DNA from: Strigamia acuminata
Lineage: Eukaryota; Arthropoda; Chilopoda; Geophilomorpha; Linotaeniidae
Length of the DNA stretch: 64,000 nt
Direction: 5' to 3'
NCBI GenBank assembly: GCA_949358305.1
Contig: OX442321.1
Span: forward strand, 6,411,605 to 6,475,604
The notes beneath the pieces were generated by a model. That model worked only from the letters and a program-made list of their open reading frames with translations, ran no database searches and was not told where the DNA came from. A program made the position numbers and the translations under genes. Each line of letters begins with the position of its first letter. Positions within the stretch are counted from its first letter, which is position 1. Below, piece after piece: positions 55,136 through 64,000 of the stretch.

Positions 55136-55659
55136 ACTGTTACATCCACTTGTAGTCAAGGACTTTAGAAATTGATTGGTAAACTTTGAATATCTTTTTA
55201 TTTACTTCAAGTTTAACAATTTAATTGGTAAAAATTGCAGTTTTACTACTGCACAGCGTTATGTCAACAGACTAGCTGTGTCATTTGCATATTCAAAACA
55301 ATTTGCTCACGTGGATCATTTCAATTCCAAGTAATCAATTTTTTGCAACTAGGATTATAAGTTGGAAATAGTTGACTCATGCTTTTCTTACACAGAATTT
55401 TATTACTAAAGCAATATGGAATTTTGTCTGTTGTGTATAAACGGTCTTTTCCTAAGTCAGAAAGCTGTTCAGAAAAACCATTCAATCCTATTTTGTTTGG
55501 GCAAATAATAGGACCTGCTGTATTAATTCTTGCTGGAATTTCGGTCTCTTTAGTTTCCGGACTAATCGAATTACTTGTTCATAAGTTTCAACTGTAATGG
55601 TCTCACCAAAGAGAAAGCAATGTCCACAGTCAGTTTAAACAAATCGCACATTGTAAAAA

Positions 55660-55830
55660 GCACATTTTAAAAATAAATCTGCACATTTTAAAAATAAATC
55701 TGCACATTTTAAAAATAAATCTGCACATTTTAAAAATAAATCTGCACATTTTCAGAATAAATCTGCACATTTTAAACATAAATCTGCACATTTTCAGAAT
55801 AAATCTGTACATTTTCAGAATAAATCGGCA
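55660..55830. repeat. 20/21-bp minisatellite, about eight copies
   Basis: Unit TTTTAAAAATAAATCTGCACA with variants TTTTCAGAATAAATC. Same family and same flank as 26228-26372. Confidence 0.9.
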
Positions 55831-56520
55831 CATTCTCTTATTCATCCAACAACCTTGCTCTTATATCACGATCTCTACTTTCATCCATTACTTTTTAAAA
55901 TTGGTTACGTTTATTCAGTCCCGAATGAAGCAAAATAAAAAATAAAAAATAGGAAAGTAAAAAAAATATACCAATTTATCAATAATTTCCCTCGTGTGTA
56001 TTAATTCGGGACACCAATTGAAGAGGAAAAAAATAATTCCGCCAGACAGCTATTGGAAATGTCCACGTAGACACTTTTATATTAGCGCCGTTTGGAACAC
56101 ACTACACACTACAGTAATATGAAATAAACATAAACTTCTTTCAATTAGATATTGAATTAAAATCTGAATTGTTTAAATAATGATTGTTCTCACTTGAATA
56201 AAAATTCACTGTTTCAAATGTAACCAAGCGTGCTAGTCACTTCTTTGCTGCAAGCTGTGATGGCTCACACACGGCGTGGTCATTCAATTGCAGGTAAATT
56301 CTAAAGTTTAATTCGTAAAGTCTAAGAGTAAGTAGAAGTGGTACTTACATTTATGTAGATCGCTCGATGAGCAATTTAAGTCGACATTTCCGTGGCTCAA
56401 ACTGTAGGAAGCATGCCGCCATTACTTATTCTTTAATGCGCTTATAGCGCTTGTAGTGGTGAAATTGTAAACCAATGATGAACAACTACGGTACTCCGTA
56501 AAATCTCTAGTCTCTCGTTA
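55831..56520. other. Duplicated spacer after IR5
   Basis: Closely similar to 26365-27060 (for example TGCTAGTCACTTCTTTGCTG, and the ~100-bp GCTCGATG repeat at 56365). No gene. Confidence 0.65.
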
Positions 56521-56941
56521 GGGAGCTTCCATTTAGTACATAACGCCCAAAATCCTCTTTTTTAGTCCCCCCTCCCCCCTACGTCACACTCTTGAACACG
56601 ATGGTGTGACCCCCCACCCCCCTTGTCACGTCACATTATTTTAGAACTTGAAATTGAATAAAAATTCTGAAAGTTTGTTGGTCGCAGCTTCATAAAGTAA
56701 ACACACAGCTTGGGCAAGCTCAACCTTGCAAAGTAAAAGCAGCACTGCTTTTGTCACTAATCCTGCCAAAAATCCGGGATGGTGTTAAACATATTTAAAG
56801 CATGCCTGTATTTTTTCCTTTGTTTTATTCCGTGACGTCACGTTCAGTTCATAGGCCCCCCTCCCCTATGTCACGCACTGTCACGGATTAGTGACTCCTC
56901 CCCCCCTCCCCCCATTTCACACGTACTAAATGGAAGCTCCC
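56521..56941. mobile_element. PIF/Harbinger-like MITE
   Basis: Inverted ends GGGAGCTTCCATTTAGTAC and its complement GTACTAAATGGAAGCTCCC, flanked by TTA (56518-56520, 56942-56944). 421 bp, with C-rich internal runs. The paralogous spacer at 27055 lacks it. Confidence 0.85.
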
Positions 56942-56944
56942 TTA

Positions 56945-57569
56945 AGACCTAATCCTCCACTTCCTCCTACCTTAGAATCTACATAAGAAAGTATAAAAGA
57001 ATGCAAAGTTTGTGAAACACTATTCCAGAACATTAAATATATTTTTTTTCTGCATAATTGTAAATATCTGCGTAATTATAAATATCTGCGTAATTTTAAA
57101 TATCTGCGTCTTAGAATTTTCCTCTTGGACTGTGTAACCAAGCGTTTCTTAAATTTTCAAAATTATTTAGGCCTTCTTCATAAACTTGTTTTCTAGACAT
57201 AAGCCAGTATCGTATATTGGAAAACCAAGAGCAATTTAATTTCTACTGAAACCACAAATTAAATCCTAATTTTCTTTTACCAGCACAAAGGAGAAACGAT
57301 CAATTTGCAAAAGCAAGATTAAACATTCATGAATCCATTCAATGTCAAAGATCAATTTTCTTTTCACTGCTAACTCCTTTAGCAAGAGCTCAGACGTTGT
57401 ACAAACGTTCTTCGCAGTTAAATTGCTCGTTCCTTTCCATGCAGTACTACCTAAGTGATTTTTAGAAGTGAAGCTACTTTAATGTCTTACTCATATTTTG
57501 AATATTTGCACAAACTATTGAATTAACACCATCCGCAACTACAGAAATGAAACGATGAAGGTCTCTGTA
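56945..57569 (+). promoter_or_regulatory. Upstream region of IR6
   Basis: Contains a short tandem repeat TAAATATCTGCGTAATT (about 57060-57110, three copies), then the CCGTATATTGG-type block (as CGTATATTGGAAAACCAAGA, 57211) and the AGAGCTCAGACGTTGT stretch shared with IR4. Likely promoter and 5' UTR of IR6. Confidence 0.4.
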
Positions 57570-57733
57570 ATGGATTTTCTTGTACTCGTAATCATATCGC
57601 TCCAAATATGTAAGTTAAAACAATTAAATAAAAAATAAAAAATAAATTATTCAAAAATCTGAAATTTATGGATATTTATAGTGTGTTGCCTCGGTGACAA
57701 GATTCGATATTTTCAACTCAATACAACTGAATG
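57570..57733 (+). pseudogene. Ionotropic receptor IR6, 5' end only, cut by element C
   Basis: Exon 1 (57570-57609, 40 nt, MDFLVLVIISLQI signal peptide) and the first 52 nt of exon 2 (57682-57733) match IR4 and IR5 closely. Exon 2 stops at the codons for NTTE where the LTR of element C begins. The remaining exons, if present, lie beyond the window. Confidence 0.85.
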
Positions 57734-58773
57734 TGTCACGTCGTAGTCGACTTTTTAACAATGGTTTCGGAAATTTAAGAATTTCCAGGGATTGTAATAA
57801 CCAGAAAATTTAGGTTCGCAGGCGCTGCAACTCTTAAAACTTTGCCGGGGGTGGTAGCTAGGTTAAGACAGCGTCTATTCGTGAAATCTGTATTTTATGG
57901 GTGCAGGATTCAATTCGGGCGCCGTACAAAATGGCGAACGTTGATACTCGAATTTTAAGACCAAATATCGCTCTTCACTAGGGAAAATGTCGTCATATGC
58001 TAGGCGTACTTACGAAGAGTATGTTTCTTCTCCTGAACACGCGCAAACGTTGGGTGAACGCGCAAACAGGTACCAAACCGCAGACAACGTCGTCGAACCG
58101 TCGATAATGAAATGAATACGCAATTGAGACGAGTATGAGTTCAAAATGTCTAGGCTGAGGAGGAAGTCACAGTCGTGGCATAAAATGTATTGACGAATTA
58201 AGACCGTCGAATACGCCGTTTTTCCAGTAATTTGTACGCAAATAATGGGCAAATAATAAATGTTGCGGTTAGTTAGACTAACATGAGAATTCGGGCTGCA
58301 TAATGACCGTATGCGTTGAGACGCAACATAATCGCACTTGGAAATCTCCTAGTTGAGACAGGAGCTGTTGTCTAGTCGAAGGCGAAAATTATTCTGTCTG
58401 TCAAAAATGTCTTGACAGAACAAGTCACCTCTGATCACATGTCAAAGGCCAAGTCAATTCCCAATGGGGACTGGGCAGAAAACAGGCGATCAGGGGTGAA
58501 ATATGCAAATTTAGAGCGCGATTATATCAACTTATTGCAGAATTCTCATGAATTGTCTGGATGGGGTGATTAAAACCAGGCCAAATTAAAGATAAATATC
58601 AAAAATAAGGAAAATAATACAAAATAAAATAATAAATTTAGATTTGGGAAAAATAAAATAATTTAAAGGAATTAGAACAATTTCTCAATAAAATTAGGGG
58701 AAAATTAAGGGAAAGGCGCAAAATGCGCTTAAAATTTTGAAAATTATTACTGTCTAAAGTCAGGACCGTGACA
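57734..58773 (-). repeat. 3' LTR of element C
   Basis: 1040 bp. On the minus strand it begins TGTCACGGTCC right after a G-rich tract (GGTGGGGGGGAA, plus-strand 58774-58785) and ends TACGACGTGACA, abutting IR6 exon 2. A GTAAGTAC splice donor on the minus strand lies at about 58006-58013. The 80-codon minus frame inside (58252 to 58010) has no recognisable feature. Confidence 0.8.
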
Positions 58774-59607
58774 TTCCCCCCCACCTAGATGTTTATTATA
58801 TGGTTTTTATATAATCAACATCTAAATGGAGTTAACAAACATGATTGATAAAAATTTGAACATATAAATAAATAAAAATAATGAATCAATAACATTAATC
58901 TCATAATAAACACATAACACAGGTAGGGATTTATTTGGACAGACGCAACAGGCGCACAACTTGGCGCAATTACAGACAAGAACAAACAAACACAAACAAA
59001 TGGGTTTAGGAGAGGAATATTGTAAAAAATCGTTTGATTAAAAATTAACAAAATCAATAGACGTTTAGGCGCTAATTACGACTAAATTCTAAATAAAATA
59101 ATAAAATCTGTTAAATTATTTGATAACACTTGAAATTAACAATGGTATTTTTGTCATGACTAGGAAATAAAATAATTTAAGATTAATTAACAATGCCTAT
59201 GGGTGGCAAAATTTCTATAAAAATGTAAATTATTAGCAAATAAAAATATTGATTAGGCGCTGATTTGGCGTCAATTATCACAATATAAGGATAGCAAAAT
59301 TTCAATGATCACAAATGGTTAATAAAAATGATTAGCAAAAAATGATTAGTAAAATATAAATATCAAAAAATAAAAAGTTCGCAAACGAATATTATCTTCT
59401 TTCGTAGGCGTTTGAGTTTTCACGGAACTTTACGTAAAAAATCTTCATCGAGGCGCATAACAATCACATTTTAAATAATTATAACACTTATCGTTTGTAT
59501 CACAATTATCACAACAAAGTCCACACACACAACAGTTCGTATATGGGTTTTTAGAAGGCGCAAAGTCACTTGTAGGTTTGAAAGTCAATTTCAGGAGTTT
59601 TATTTTC
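58774..59607 (-). other. 3' untranslated region of element C
   Basis: AT-rich, with no supported gene on either strand, between the stop of ORF3 and the polypurine tract. Unusually long (about 830 bp) for this position. Confidence 0.5.
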
Positions 59608-62472
59608 TTAAAATGCAGACGCGCCCTGACCGTCCATCGCATAATAGACCAGTCTAAGCGCTGTTTTTACGAGGATCACTCTCACCTGTTGTTTAGAAGT
59701 CGCGTAGCACTTCCGGCTAATTCGGTTCACTCGGTAAAGGAAATGTCCAACATAATATTGTTTGATGATGGACAACAATTTTTCGCCCGCGCTGTGGTCA
59801 AGTTGCAAGTCCGAAAAGATGATCGTTTCGAAAAGGCGCGTCAGAATACTCCAATCCACGACCAATTCGATTTTAGGCTCCCATGGCAATGAGTAGAAAA
59901 TATCATCAATCGGGATAATCTCCTCCATTATTGCTAACGCGCAAGTTGGTTCCACGAGACGCTTCTCTTTAAGCTTCGGTTCGACCGGCTCGCGCAAACT
60001 CTCACGTGTGACAACTTCGCCTGGATCGTCGTCTTTTTCCTTTGGTGGTGTCAAAACCATTTTTGGCATCCTCGACATCAATGGCGATCGACGTCCAGCC
60101 CTTGCGCCGCCCCGTCCAACTCCAGGAAGTCTGAAAGGCTCGTCGACCTGAATTACCTCAATCTTGTTGTGTTCTTGCGCCGCCAGGAATGCTTTGTGGT
60201 TCTCCTCGTCGCCCGTTGACTCGCGAAGCGACTCGACATCCGACATTGAATAATCCACATCCGACGATAACTCCGAGGCGAGTATTCCTGTGTCCGCCAC
60301 AATCACGGGGTCGTATCGGAATGAATATTTGGTTCGGGGATCTGCCAATTTCGGATTTTCGGCAATTGCGTCCTCAAACTGTTGCACCAATTTTTCAGGC
60401 GCCAACTCGATGAGAATCTTTTCTGAAAAGTTCTTAATTTCATCCTCCGTCATGATCAATTCTGGATCCAGTGGTGGTTTGGCGGGCGCATTTCTTTCGT
60501 CCTCCAGTCGCTGGGCCTCCCTGAGCGCGTCGGCCTCACGAAATCGTTTAACGGCGTCGCGACGACTCTGATGCATTTGGGTGATGATCTCTTTTAGGTT
60601 AAAGTGCACTGCGTGCACAATGAGGTGATGCACCGCGTGCTCGTCTCCGGTACAGTCCTTTGTCATCTTCGTTTCTATTTCCTTCGCGATGTTCCCGAGG
60701 CGTCCGAAAATCGTTCCGACGACCGTCTTGAAGTCCGAGGCGCTGACGTTGAAATCCAGGTTAATCGACATCTTAAAAAGTTCGCTCCATCCTTCCGATC
60801 TCAGGTTGATTCGTCCTTGACCCCTGTTCTCCATGGGGTACAGTATCTCAAGCTCGTGGCGCCGGAATATTTCGGACATCTGAGTGAAAATACGGTCTGG
60901 GCGCATCGTACATCCATTTCGGTCGAATCCCTGGAGATAACGTGGCTTTAGAGATGCGCATCCTTCAGACGACGTTGATCCGTTTGAGACCGCTGAAATG
61001 GCCTTAGCAATTGGATTAGAAATCTTGCTTTCCAATTTCTTGACGTCGTGGATCTTTGCGCACTCCTCCGCATCTCTCGCTATTTCGACAGCGATGTTCG
61101 CGATGGATGAAGACGGTGTGAAATTCAACAACGCCTTAATATCTCGGTCAACCTGTGGGGAAAAATCAGCTTTAATTAGTTTTTTGTTAAAATCAGCAAT
61201 TGTGTCCATTTGTGTGTTTGAAGTTGCAATTTTGGAGTACGTAATCGGCACCGATGTCGCAGCAACTGAAGTCATCATCTTGGGCGTCACATTCGATTGG
61301 GTCACAGTAGTGGTATCGACAGATTGAGCAGCTTGGCTTGATTCGGACGTCTCAATCGAAGACAATTTGTTCTTCACGACATAAAAGTAAGGAATGATGA
61401 TTGGCGCAGCAGTGGTCACCGTAGTAACGTTGGTTGACTTCGCCTCCGCTGCCGTCACACTCGATTCCGTTTTGATAATCGGGGTCGACATCGTGTTGAT
61501 ATTGCTAATTTTTTCTCTTTCTCTTCTATTTTCTTCATTTTTTACTACCTTTTTAGCCACTTGGTCGTGCAACGAAAGTTCTTTAGTCGATTCGATGACA
61601 GGCGAGGCAATAGGCGCTCCACCAACCGCTCCGTTTTCCTCGACGATGACTGAAGAGACGTCCAATGCTGGTCCGGATCGTCCCGTCACGAAGTGAGTGT
61701 CCCGATTCGCCTCTGCTCCAATCCTTTTCGTCACTTTCTGCGTGTATTCCTTCAAACGGTGCGTGCTTCGCTCCTCGTACGTATGTCGTGGACGCAGATT
61801 TGAATGCTGAAATGGTAAGTCGGCCGCAACTCTCTCTGGTTCCGAATATGCTCTTTTCGCATCCGCGACCACATTGGGCGCCGTCAAACACAGTTCTATA
61901 CCCGATTCCACATCGTAGGTCTTTCCTTCAGGCGTCACAAACTGGTCCGGAAGTTCGGCAGGTTGCTCGCCGGCAATTATGTAGGCTCCCTCTGGATATT
62001 TCCAAGTCAACGGCCGGATTCCCTTCTCTCTTGCCAATTGCTTTATTCGTGCCAAATATGACACGTGCGCATGACGAAAACGAGCGATGGCGTTTGCACT
62101 GCCAAATGGAATCCTTGGCGGCGGAAAATCCACTCCAGCCAACGAAGTTTTATCTATCGACTCATAACCAAGTACATACGCGAACATAAGGCGCATCCAT
62201 TTCCGAAATTTGCAACGACGCAAGTCACCGCCGCCCCGACACGCTCGGCATTCTCGTGGCGCCCGCAGTTGGTAAATCTCAAATCCCGTTCCGCTACAAA
62301 CTGGGCACAGTTCATAGTTTGGAAAACTTTGGTCGTTTGGGTGGTCCGGATGAAAGCGTGGCACCAGTCCTTCGCCCGACGCTTCAATTGGTGGCATCGG
62401 CAGGTATTTTGGATAACCTTTTTGCGTTGGTTTTGGAATCGTAATTGTTACTTTTGAATCGTAGGACGCCAT
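59608..62472 (-). CDS. Element C ORF3, 954-residue protein with a DnaJ-type zinc finger, function unknown
   Basis: Starts at the ATG at 62472, 22 bases after a good splice acceptor (TTTCTTTTAG, minus strand). Residues 56-63 read CPVCSGTG and 75-82 CRACRGGG, a pair of CXXCXGXG-type motifs like half of a DnaJ zinc-binding domain. Then come an arginine-rich stretch, a long S/T/V-rich low-complexity region (about 290-470), a better ordered region (about 500-660, LKPRYLQGFDRNG to NLKEIITQMHQSRRDAV), an acidic segment and a conserved-looking C-terminus. No signal peptide, membrane helix or retroviral enzyme motif is present. It sits after pol like ORF3 of A and B, but I see no sequence similarity to them. 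It could be an unrelated accessory protein, or a structural protein of an element with unusual gene order. Confidence 0.7.
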   Translation of the reverse strand: MASYDSKVTITIPKPTQKGYPKYLPMPPIEASGEGLVPRFHPDHPNDQSFPNYELCPVCSGTGFEIYQLRAPRECRACRGGGDLRRCKFRKWMRLMFAYVLGYESIDKTSLAGVDFPPPRIPFGSANAIARFRHAHVSYLARIKQLAREKGIRPLTWKYPEGAYIIAGEQPAELPDQFVTPEGKTYDVESGIELCLTAPNVVADAKRAYSEPERVAADLPFQHSNLRPRHTYEERSTHRLKEYTQKVTKRIGAEANRDTHFVTGRSGPALDVSSVIVEENGAVGGAPIASPVIESTKELSLHDQVAKKVVKNEENRREREKISNINTMSTPIIKTESSVTAAEAKSTNVTTVTTAAPIIIPYFYVVKNKLSSIETSESSQAAQSVDTTTVTQSNVTPKMMTSVAATSVPITYSKIATSNTQMDTIADFNKKLIKADFSPQVDRDIKALLNFTPSSSIANIAVEIARDAEECAKIHDVKKLESKISNPIAKAISAVSNGSTSSEGCASLKPRYLQGFDRNGCTMRPDRIFTQMSEIFRRHELEILYPMENRGQGRINLRSEGWSELFKMSINLDFNVSASDFKTVVGTIFGRLGNIAKEIETKMTKDCTGDEHAVHHLIVHAVHFNLKEIITQMHQSRRDAVKRFREADALREAQRLEDERNAPAKPPLDPELIMTEDEIKNFSEKILIELAPEKLVQQFEDAIAENPKLADPRTKYSFRYDPVIVADTGILASELSSDVDYSMSDVESLRESTGDEENHKAFLAAQEHNKIEVIQVDEPFRLPGVGRGGARAGRRSPLMSRMPKMVLTPPKEKDDDPGEVVTRESLREPVEPKLKEKRLVEPTCALAIMEEIIPIDDIFYSLPWEPKIELVVDWSILTRLFETIIFSDLQLDHSAGEKLLSIIKQYYVGHFLYRVNRISRKCYATSKQQVRVILVKTALRLVYYAMDGQGASAF

Positions 62473-63003
62473 AATAAATTATTGTAAAGTGAAACTAAAA
62501 GAAATGGAAATTTTCCAGGAAGAAAAAGTTATTTTAACGAAAATATTCAATTAAAAATGAATTGTTGTGAAATAGAAAGTACTTACGGGTGATAGACGCA
62601 CAATTTCTAACAATATTTATCCAATTTAAGTGATTGTTAAGTTTTTTGAGGCGCGACTATTCAGACGCAAATTAAAATGTGGCTAAGTCGTGCCCTCACA
62701 TGTCTTTAATACACGCGGTCTCGCTACGGGGTCGCCTCGTCATAAAATATGACACGGACCTCTCGCGTGAACGAGATTTAATCACGCACTTCGAAGAAGC
62801 ATGAGTTTGGACTTAGTAAATTTTTGTATCATCATTTTAAATTGATGAATTTCAAATTCCTAAACTAATCTTTACTTACTATTTTCAGCGTCTATCCTCC
62901 GTAAATATTTGGTTTAAAGCAGGGAAAATTATAAACACAGGAAGGAAAGAAGGTTGGGTAAAGTAAAGAAAGAAATAAAATTATAAAATGAAAAGAAATT
63001 AAG
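62473..63003 (-). other. Spacer between pol and ORF3 of element C with a probable intron
   Basis: On the minus strand a donor ACCC/GTAAGT (62586 downward) and an acceptor TTTCTTTTAG (ending 62495) bound an intron of about 92 bp just before the ORF3 start. No coding frame is visible before the donor, so it would be a 5' UTR intron. A and B also have an intron in this place. Confidence 0.5.
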
Positions 63004-64000
63004 TTATTTTATCGAAAATGAAGCGATGATGGTTTCAATTTCCGATGTAAACGCAGCAACATGTTTTTCGATCATTGTTGCGTCCGTTTGGTCTAAATCA
63101 TCATCATTATTGAACCAATGGCGCAATTCTACGACGTTATATGGCAGCATTCGACGACCATCCTTGTCCATAAGAATGACAGTATTGGGTCCAGTTAATT
63201 CATGGATTACGTAAACGCCTTCCGTCCTCTGTCGAAGTCCTGCAGCAAACTGTCGGTCCGCTGATGACAATTGTCGATTTTTAATAGACACAAAATCGCC
63301 TGGTTTGAAATCGTGTGGTCTTCTTTTTCGATCGAACCAACGTTTATGTCTAATTTGAGCTTTTTGTAAATTTGCAGTGGCATTATTTCGCAATTCTCTC
63401 ATCAATTCATGCGTCTCTCGCGCTCGTGCTGGCGGCAGCGGCTGTCCATCGTCGGTGTCCGAATCGAAATCACCTGGATAACGCGCCTCTTGTCCCGTCA
63501 CCATTTGATAAGGAGAATATTGAAGCGAAGCCTGATATGCTGAGTTGATTGCTAGCACAAAATATCCAATGTGAACGTCCCAGCGCACATGCTCTTCAAT
63601 ATAAGCTAAAATGCAGTTTTTTAATGCTTGGTTTAATCTTTCGGCTAAGTTCCCCTGTGGATGATAAACAGCCGTGTAGCGATTGATGGCGCCAAAACTC
63701 TGACATGCAGCCTGGAATTCCATTGATCGGAAAGCTGGCGCATTATCACTGATGATAACTTTTGGAAATGCCCATCGCTGAATAAATCCTTGCAATTGTT
63801 TGATTGTTGTTTTCCAGTCAGATGTCTCGGTCAATCTCACATCCAACCATCGACTGGCGGCATCCACAATTACTAATGCGTAACAATGTCCTCCAATCGA
63901 TCGGGGCTTTTTACCATAATAATCGATGTAAATTGTGTGAAACAAATGTCGTGGTTTGGCCATAATCATTGGTCCATATGGAAGGCGATTTAACGGCTTA
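63004..64000 (-). CDS. pol: Element C Pol, integrase C-terminal part, continues past the window
   Basis: The frame is open to the window edge (KPLNRLPYGPMIMAKPRH...). The ATG at 63969 is internal. The integrase core has D in IYIDYYG, D in VIISDNAPAF and E in PQGNLAERLNQALK. A C-terminal module follows (QRTEGVYVIHELTGPNTVIL), a variant of GPY/F with V for P. The HH-CC finger, RT and RNase H should lie outside the window. Motif details differ from A and B, which indicates a separate gypsy clade. The reading frame is intact. Confidence 0.9.
   Translation of the reverse strand, partial: KPLNRLPYGPMIMAKPRHLFHTIYIDYYGKKPRSIGGHCYALVIVDAASRWLDVRLTETSDWKTTIKQLQGFIQRWAFPKVIISDNAPAFRSMEFQAACQSFGAINRYTAVYHPQGNLAERLNQALKNCILAYIEEHVRWDVHIGYFVLAINSAYQASLQYSPYQMVTGQEARYPGDFDSDTDDGQPLPPARARETHELMRELRNNATANLQKAQIRHKRWFDRKRRPHDFKPGDFVSIKNRQLSSADRQFAAGLRQRTEGVYVIHELTGPNTVILMDKDGRRMLPYNVVELRHWFNNDDDLDQTDATMIEKHVAAFTSEIETIIASFSIK

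Larger units (their letters stand above)
52601..55597 (+). pseudogene. Ionotropic receptor IR5, disabled by frameshift and insertion
   Basis: Recognisable exons: 52601-52640, 52719-52799, 52862-52887, 53319-53417, 53481-53552, 53618-53718, 53806-53893, 53966 to about 54290, 54332-54549, 54611 onward, and 55396-55597. S1 (NGKWTGVIGDL, KADITT), M1, M3 (CYNSVLTSFLATT, with C for the usual S) and M4 remain. In exon 8 one A is missing near 54197-54204, so the frame stops at TGA soon after LAEILSTKK. Exon 10 is broken by an insertion between about 54730 and 55214. Exons 4 and 5 use shifted splice sites (donor CC/GTAAGT at 53418, exon 5 of 72 nt) but remain in phase. Two independent lesions make loss of function likely. 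Confidence 0.85.
57734..64000 (-). mobile_element. Ty3/gypsy element C, minus strand, partial
   Basis: Read on the minus strand: integrase end of pol, a spacer with a likely small intron, ORF3 (954 aa), 3' UTR, polypurine tract and 3' LTR. Its 5' half is beyond the window. The flanking AATG at 57730-57733 is the presumed target duplication. Pol belongs to a different gypsy lineage from A and B. Confidence 0.85.

Noticed and set aside
1-64000. tRNA, rRNA or snRNA genes
   Set aside because: I found only tRNA-complementary primer sites, no cloverleaf I could support by eye; a covariance-model scan would settle it.

Overview
This is eukaryotic DNA, most likely from an arthropod. The host sequence is AT-rich. 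Its genes have many small exons and introns of about 60-130 bp with GT-AG borders, and they encode divergent ionotropic receptors (IRs, chemosensory relatives of ionotropic glutamate receptors). Daphnia or another crustacean with large IR expansions would fit, but the species cannot be fixed from the sequence. There are no bacterial features (no operons, Shine-Dalgarno sites or CRISPR).

Host layer: a plus-strand tandem array of seven IR copies. Three can be assembled as intact eleven-exon genes: IR1 (9677-11826, 477 aa), IR2 (12954-15779, 474 aa) and IR4 (21175-26064, 473 aa). Four are broken. IR0 (7465-8445) is cut by a retrotransposon inside M1. IR3 (19333-19504) is a two-exon fragment. IR5 (52601-55597) has a frameshift and an insertion. 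IR6 (57570-57733) is cut in exon 2 by a retrotransposon. Exon sizes are nearly invariant between copies (40, 81, 26, 95-104, 58, 92-98, 88, 295-301, 218, 224, 199-202 nt), and this settled the splice sites. Introns and spacers carry MITEs, Tc1/mariner and hAT-like remnants, a 30-bp satellite and several minisatellites.

Mobile layer: four LTR retrotransposons. Element A (1-7464) lacks its 5' end. Element B (27442-49853) is complete, has 822/821-bp LTRs and a 4-bp target duplication, and is GC-rich. Element D (33382-42914) is nested inside the pol gene of B, has two 1902-bp LTRs, and encodes only a Gag-like protein. Element C (57734 to the window end, minus strand) is partial. A and B are related Ty3/gypsy elements; C belongs to a different gypsy lineage.

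Most interesting point: A, B and C each carry a very long extra ORF of about 880-970 codons downstream of pol, where retroviruses keep env, but without signal peptide, membrane anchor or any domain I recognise. In A and B these ORFs are homologous and share the same split: a tiny acidic first exon, a phase-0 intron, then a long proline/arginine-rich exon. All three LTRs contain a strong GTAAG splice donor, which suggests a spliced subgenomic mRNA. Gag and pol of B are linked by a canonical A AAA AAC frameshift site. Element D is a TR-GAG-like element whose leader carries three tandem copies of a tRNA-Gln-type primer-binding site, two of them inside perfect 10-bp stems.
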